Source: Monocercomonoides exilis (lineage: Eukaryota > Preaxostyla > Oxymonadida > Polymastigidae). Taken from it: a stretch of 64,000 bases of DNA. The stretch lies in NCBI GenBank assembly GCA_001643675.2, contig LSRY02000034.1:1-64000 (forward strand), given 5' to 3'. The notes below the pieces were generated by a model, which made no database searches, was not told the DNA's origin, and was given only the letters and a program-made list of their open reading frames with translations. Position 1 is the stretch's first letter. Every line of letters starts with the position of its first letter. The position numbers and the translations under genes are program-made. This document shows positions 60,101-64,000 of the stretch, in pieces.

Positions 60101-60807
60101 GAACAGGGTTTCCCTCAGCCGCAGGCACAGGGATCGGAGCAGCGCAACAGAACATCATGCCGAACCCGTTTGGGAATACGTTTGGGCAGCCTGCTGCGGC
60201 GGCTGTGGGTGCTCCGTCAGTCAATGCGACTGCACAGGGGATCAGCAACACTCAACAGAGTGGCAGCATCTTCTCGCTGAATGCGCAGCCGCAGCAGCCG
60301 GCGAACTCGCTGTTCACAGCACCCACTGGCGCTGCTGCTGCGATGTCGTCGGCGTTCCCCTCACTCACACAGAACAACAACAACAATAACAACAATGCCA
60401 ACTCTATTTTCTCCTCTGCCCAACCTGCACAGCCAGCTATTTCGAACCCGTTTTCCAGTTCTGTGGGAGCGCCAGCACCTGCCCAGCAGCCGTTTGGGAC
60501 AGGATTCGGAGGCATTGCTGCTGCTGGTGTTGGAGCTACTCCCTTCTCAGGCGCGTCTTCTCTTCCTTCTGCAGCTGCTCCTTCTGCTTTGGGCGGTGGC
60601 TCAATGTTTGGTGGGGTTAGTCAGACACCTGGGTTTAATAGTGCCAGCAGCTCTGTCAATCCGTTCTCCACAAGCGCGTCGACTTTCTCGCTGAACGGTC
60701 CGATTGCGTTCACAGGGTTTTCAGCGGGAAGCAGCGCGGGGGTAGAGAGTTCTGTTGCTAGTCTGCTTGGAAACAACAAAAACTCGAGAAAGCGAAGAAG
60801 TAGATGA
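57145..60807 (+). CDS. NPF/FG-rich protein, possible nuclear-basket nucleoporin
   Basis: A single exon encodes 1220 residues. The N-terminal ~60 residues are helical with a Lys/Trp-rich stretch (KKDRKKWWMRELIKAEM). A Ser/Lys-rich region follows, then ~900 residues of Ser/Ala/Pro/Thr low complexity. Within this are dozens of NPF (for example DPASNPFASF) and scattered FG or GFG motifs (SPFGT, NTFGQP, SMFGGV). It ends with a basic tail (NSRKRRSR). Unfolded repeats plus a terminal Arg/Lys cluster recall Nup153, POM121 and Nup1. NPF repeats also bind EH-domain endocytic proteins, which is the main alternative. GC content rises markedly in the repeat part. The reading frame is intact over 3.6 kb of repeats. 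Confidence 0.5.
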   Translation: MQRINVANPFQKIQISFIMTKVELERLKEIERFQQSLLDQSNYYHESLSKTDEKPNTFMKKDRKKWWMRELIKAEMEEEEDDDEQNANKKMHDKNQRKRIQHLRNRYYKSFESTSSDTDTYCSSHPISESFLRKNKRGRSPVSKHHVDFRFHKDRKKKYNSKSLSNDSTERILTDRSESRSASESSYSFDAESDNQMSPCKREKVMTLSKTQGQSERSSHSKKKNHDLTQDNDESSKDQSSSVNKIDKKKPSSSSSETMTPEAQKLKPSTKAADKKSSMASNYVDIEAESAPVKKSEFGTVSRRNTSFTFKKPALPKLAQPSPIVIRSPTLAESTGKLSSSGSSSSSSSTSTSSSSSSLSSMLNQQTSGDNSSSSSSSAAFPNPFASSSSPSSSSSSSESKEKPNPLSNPFETLSNKSSSSSSSSESEKSSSTDSSSVIAPNQFLSLSNPSSSSSSSSSSSSTPAVDPASNPFASFVTSSADSSKSSSSSSSADKPFDPASNPFLTSNTNKDSSSSSSSSSSPFSSLASSTPAVDPASNPFLSASNAAAAQTSSSAPSSSSSSSSSSSSSSSSSAPSSSNAANSTETSASSSTSSDSSAPPPPSFSNPFASFVSTPNTNASGSSSSSTSTSSSGNAGSSSASPFPNPFETVKSTPQASPSQEQPANASATASASTPFAANSSASLPNTTPAAATTTNADSSALANPFASFAASSTPGASSASATQPTANTSNGLLPGNTAQPSPTANTGAANNNNNNNNAIGSTPAATPWGTSLPGSSPFGTPAAAATASAAPASTPTTTTTAAAAPSASALQSTPAPPSFIDPSSNPFLAAATNSALAAANASTTGLPANSSSALPQSTPSQTPATAAAPAASVPSSLAQPQLQPSPFGTTAPTTTFDPAANPFTQPQTSLTNPAAAAPSNNTISSNPAGQSSIFNPFSSAAPAPAASTTAVQPPSLTPGQPIGSGVAPAIGGGLGAFPGSTGIGTGFPSAAGTGIGAAQQNIMPNPFGNTFGQPAAAAVGAPSVNATAQGISNTQQSGSIFSLNAQPQQPANSLFTAPTGAAAAMSSAFPSLTQNNNNNNNNANSIFSSAQPAQPAISNPFSSSVGAPAPAQQPFGTGFGGIAAAGVGATPFSGASSLPSAAAPSALGGGSMFGGVSQTPGFNSASSSVNPFSTSASTFSLNGPIAFTGFSAGSSAGVESSVASLLGNNKNSRKRRSR

Positions 60808-61040
60808 AGCTGACATTTCACGAATTTTTTAAATGATTAAAATAAATTCACTACAAGTTCATCAAATTTTGTTAATATCCTTAAATATGGACAAATCATT
60901 TCATCAAGTATTCAATAGAAAAATAGAATTAAATTATCTGTTTTTCAATAATTTTTTTGATATATTTTTATTATGGCTGAATTTGAAAGAATCTTTTTTT
61001 TTTTAAAAAACAATTTTTAGTGGAATTGTCAACATTTAAT

Positions 61041-63266
61041 ATGCATTCCGATGAAGAGAAATTTGACAATATTCCAGGAAGTGTTGGTGAATCTATCCTC
61101 ATTAACACAAATTGTTTCACACAAAATAATCCATCACTTTTTCCATCTGAAAAAAGCAACTTTGAAAATTTCACAAAACCACAAGATAAAAATTTTGATG
61201 ATGCTCGCGTGCCAATAACAAATGAAGAGAAACAAGAGCCTACTTGCAAAGAAATTAATGACTTTGAACAAACTGATAAAAGCAAGCTGAAACAACGTCA
61301 AGACATCAAATATGAAATTTTACAATTAAAAGAATTATTAAGATTGATGAAAGAAGAAGAAAATTTGCTTTCAAGGCGATTAATAAGATCCAAAACAAAA
61401 AAACAAGAACAACACGTTCATGAACCTCGAAATTTCAGAGATGAAAAATGCTCATCAAAGCTAACTAATGAGGACTTATGTAACATAATTAAGACATTGA
61501 CGACCCCTTATAATGCGGCAAGGATTATCGACCATAAGACACAAAACATACCAATTCGACAGATTTCGAATCATGATGATTTAACACCTTCACCACATGA
61601 ACAAAAGCCATACGGAGACTTTCCCATTCAGAATGATAAAGATGAAGATGAAGATATTTTTGACCAACACGAGAAACGTGTTGCAAGGTCAAAAAAAGAG
61701 AGTGCCAAAAAGAATTATTCGACATATGATGATGAAGGTGTTGTTTGTCATAAATGCCATCATGTCCACCATCATATTCATTCGTCTAAATCAAGAAATA
61801 GACACAATCATTTTGATGGAACTTTATTTAAAAACAAAAGAATATCTGATAATTGTGAAGTTATGAAAGAAAGTGAGAAAGAAGATATTTACAAAACACA
61901 AAGGAGGCAGACAAGAAAAGACTCAGAATTATTGCTCACACCAACACACAGAGACTGCAGAGGAGAATGGGCTGTTCGAACGATTACGAGCAAAAGAAAG
62001 GATTACGTCGGAAATGAAAAATTCCTTACGAAAGAAAATCGAGAAGATGAAAAGCGAGAGGAATTAGAAAGTTATTATCAAATAAAAACAGAAATAGAAG
62101 AGCGAGGCAACGTTAAAGATGAATATAGAAATTCAGAATATGCAGATGATAGCGATAATAGCGATGAAAATGAAGAGAATGAAGAGAATGAAGAAGAACA
62201 AGAAGACGTCGAAGAGGAAGTTGAAGATTACAAAAAAGAAAAAAAATCCAAAATTACGAATGAAATTGAAAAAGAGACACAACAAAAGATGTTGTTTTCT
62301 CCAAGCTTAACCAATTCGTGCACATCACCAATACCAAAAAGCCATCCTGATTCACATTTCACCTCTGGGGAAACAGAACATTATACAACACATGATTCAG
62401 AAAAGCCGAAGCAATCTGATAACATTCAAAGCAGTATAATGAATCGCTCCCCACAAAAAACATATCCTTTTGGCAGTGATTATTTTCAAAGCAAAGAAAA
62501 TCAAAAAGAAGAAGGAACGCAAACTGAAGAGAGCAACGAGGCAAAACCGCTGGAGCAATCACCACAAAGAACAGCAATTTCTGTGCAAGAGAATGGAGAA
62601 TGCTTATCTCCCCATTTGCCAATGGAATCATCTCTTCAGAGCCACTCCCCTCTGGCCAATACAAGATACAAAGACATTTCACAGGGAAGCTGCGGTTCTG
62701 CTCGAAAACCTGCGTCTATAGGGCAAATTCAAGTGCCCTTGTCGCTTGAAGACATTATGCCTCTTCAATGTTTTTCTTCTCTATCAATTCCGGTGGAGCA
62801 CCATCTTTCAAGAAATGCAAGCCCAAAGGAATCACATGCATCGACTGCCTTAAATTCAGCCAGCACTTATTCGGGGCTTTCGAGCCATTCATCGACTCTC
62901 ACGCCTTTATCGAATTCATCTCCCACACTTTCTTCTTCTCTTCCCTCGCTTGGAGATGATTCTTTGGCCACAACTCTTCCTTCTCTTTCTACATCGCATT
63001 CAACACGCAAATCAACAAGTCGTTCGTACCGCAGTTGCTACGCCTGCTCCCACAATTCTTCAATTGGAGAGCGTTCAACTCAGAAAAGATCTGACTCTAG
63101 AAACTCTCATTCGGCTCGTTCAACGCCTTCGACTTTTTCATCACGACTCAATTCACTGTATGATTCGACACATAGTTTGCAATCAAGAAAACAGTCTTTA
63201 ACAAACTCTACATCAATGACAACAAGCTCCTTTTCTTCTCTCCCATCTCTTTCTTCAATTTCATAA
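61041..63266 (+). CDS. Acidic/Ser-rich protein with coiled-coil segment
   Basis: I chose ATG 61041 (MHSDEEKFDN). The open frame runs back to 61020, where a TTTTTAG acceptor suggests a possible upstream exon that I could not place. About 741 residues follow. A short coiled coil lies at ~residues 80-125 (YEILQLKELLRLMKEEENLL), with a CHKCHHVHHHIH cluster near residue 240 that might bind metal. A strongly acidic run lies near residue 390 and a Ser/Thr-rich tail at the C-terminus. No recognised domain. The layout suggests an intrinsically disordered regulatory or scaffold protein. Confidence 0.6.
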   Translation: MHSDEEKFDNIPGSVGESILINTNCFTQNNPSLFPSEKSNFENFTKPQDKNFDDARVPITNEEKQEPTCKEINDFEQTDKSKLKQRQDIKYEILQLKELLRLMKEEENLLSRRLIRSKTKKQEQHVHEPRNFRDEKCSSKLTNEDLCNIIKTLTTPYNAARIIDHKTQNIPIRQISNHDDLTPSPHEQKPYGDFPIQNDKDEDEDIFDQHEKRVARSKKESAKKNYSTYDDEGVVCHKCHHVHHHIHSSKSRNRHNHFDGTLFKNKRISDNCEVMKESEKEDIYKTQRRQTRKDSELLLTPTHRDCRGEWAVRTITSKRKDYVGNEKFLTKENREDEKREELESYYQIKTEIEERGNVKDEYRNSEYADDSDNSDENEENEENEEEQEDVEEEVEDYKKEKKSKITNEIEKETQQKMLFSPSLTNSCTSPIPKSHPDSHFTSGETEHYTTHDSEKPKQSDNIQSSIMNRSPQKTYPFGSDYFQSKENQKEEGTQTEESNEAKPLEQSPQRTAISVQENGECLSPHLPMESSLQSHSPLANTRYKDISQGSCGSARKPASIGQIQVPLSLEDIMPLQCFSSLSIPVEHHLSRNASPKESHASTALNSASTYSGLSSHSSTLTPLSNSSPTLSSSLPSLGDDSLATTLPSLSTSHSTRKSTSRSYRSCYACSHNSSIGERSTQKRSDSRNSHSARSTPSTFSSRLNSLYDSTHSLQSRKQSLTNSTSMTTSSFSSLPSLSSIS

Positions 63267-63344
63267 GAGTTTTAAATCTAATTTTTGATCAAAGACCTTT
63301 ACAAATTTCTTTCTTTATTTTTTTTTGATGTTATTTTAATAAAG

Positions 63345-64000
63345 ATGAACGTAGTATCGAAAGGACATAATTTATTATATTCCAAAGAAAGAATTTATCG
63401 AATAATCAAACAAACATTTTCAATAGAACTTGATTATGATTTATTTTGTAATGAATGCGAAAAAGGCATTGCAGGCGTGATGAACGACATTGTATATTTT
63501 GCCATGAAGATTGTCAAAGGGGAGCTTATCCAAAGTGATAAAGCAATACATTTAATTGAGATGATTTTCTATATTTTTGGTAGATTATCGTTGTTTTCAC
63601 GCATATATGGTAAATCTCTCGAAAAAGGTTCAAGCGCAAATGAATTTCAGCCTTATGGAATAGACATTGACACATTGAATAAAAATGATAATTTTTGTGT
63701 GCTGTCCAGAATGTTTTATTTATTTAATTTGTTTCTTCATTCATTCATTCTTTTTAAATATACAGATCATTTGAAAATCTCATTTGGCAAAGAAGCTTAT
63801 ATATCATTGTTCATATTAAAATCTATAAATCGTGCAAATAAATTGCCTATTAGACAATTTATTTCAAATATATCAAACAGAAACGAAATATCTGATCAAA
63901 CAGAAACCGAATTATCTACAACACATTCAAGCAACTTGTTTCCTATTTTGTTACAAACTGTTCTCAGCGAGGAGGAGGAGGAGGAAGAAGAAGAAGAGGA
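63345..64000 (+). CDS. Partial gene running off the right edge, unrecognised
   Basis: From ATG 63345 (MNVVSKGHNLLYSKERIY) the frame stays open for 656 bases to the end of the window, so the gene is truncated on the right. The 218 visible residues are mainly helical, with LIEMIFYIFGRLSLF and LSRMFYLFNLFLH as hydrophobic patches. They finish with the start of a poly-Glu run. The spacing of 78 bp to the previous stop suggests a compact tandem arrangement. It might be spliced (a GGTAGATT occurs near 63578), but no splice is needed to keep the frame. I do not recognise the family. Confidence 0.6.
   Translation, partial: MNVVSKGHNLLYSKERIYRIIKQTFSIELDYDLFCNECEKGIAGVMNDIVYFAMKIVKGELIQSDKAIHLIEMIFYIFGRLSLFSRIYGKSLEKGSSANEFQPYGIDIDTLNKNDNFCVLSRMFYLFNLFLHSFILFKYTDHLKISFGKEAYISLFILKSINRANKLPIRQFISNISNRNEISDQTETELSTTHSSNLFPILLQTVLSEEEEEEEEEE

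Noticed and set aside
1-64000. tRNA, rRNA, snRNA genes and CRISPR arrays
   Set aside because: I looked for cloverleaf-like GC-rich stretches in the spacers and for regularly spaced repeats with unique spacers. None was convincing. The repeats seen are microsatellites or inverted repeats.

Overview
This window is nuclear DNA from an intron-rich, anaerobic-type unicellular eukaryote. The best guess is an oxymonad flagellate (Preaxostyla, Metamonada; Monocercomonoides-like). That placement is an inference and rests on several traits seen together: AT-rich intergenic DNA, many short GT-AG introns (about 49-290 bp), normal use of TAA, TAG and TGA as stops in housekeeping genes, a clostridial-type 2[4Fe-4S] ferredoxin, and a giant beta-helix surface protein family with a cytoplasmic kinase-like tail.

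Layout. Positions 2155-14598 (minus) hold one giant surface-protein gene: signal peptide, about eight ~370-residue beta-helix modules, one membrane span and a degenerate kinase-like tail. Its reading frame changes about fourteen times. Positions 15111-16938 hold a four-exon multi-pass membrane protein. Positions 17.8-19.3 kb hold a dead pogo/Tigger-type transposase, followed by a MITE-like element at 20.0 kb. A ferredoxin (20.6 kb) and a large unrecognised helical protein (21.3-24.8 kb) follow. Positions 25.7-45.2 kb are a dense block of cell-biology genes: a Ser-rich membrane protein, a coiled-coil protein, a transportin-like karyopherin, ribosomal protein uS5 (RPS2), an LRRC45-like LRR/coiled-coil protein with 14 exons, eIF3j, and an unrecognised 708-residue protein.

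Positions 45.7-51.8 kb are a gene-poor mobile or decayed zone. It has a dead Merlin/IS1595-type transposase, a second MITE-like element, and a 4.3-kb segment bounded by 27-nt inverted repeats. That segment encloses a pseudogene of the same surface-protein family. Positions 52.5-64 kb return to housekeeping genes: eIF1 (SUI1, five exons), a CCNDBP1/GCIP-like protein, a secreted beta-amylase, an RS/His-rich protein, an NPF/FG-rich nucleoporin-like protein, an acidic coiled-coil protein, and a partial gene running off the right edge.

The gene set covers translation (eIF1, eIF3j, uS5), nuclear transport (transportin, possible FG nucleoporin), basal-body or centrosome structure (LRRC45-like), starch use (beta-amylase), electron transfer (ferredoxin) and surface display. 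Exon structures were worked out by hand, from frame continuity across GT-AG junctions and family similarity. No transcript data or database search was available.
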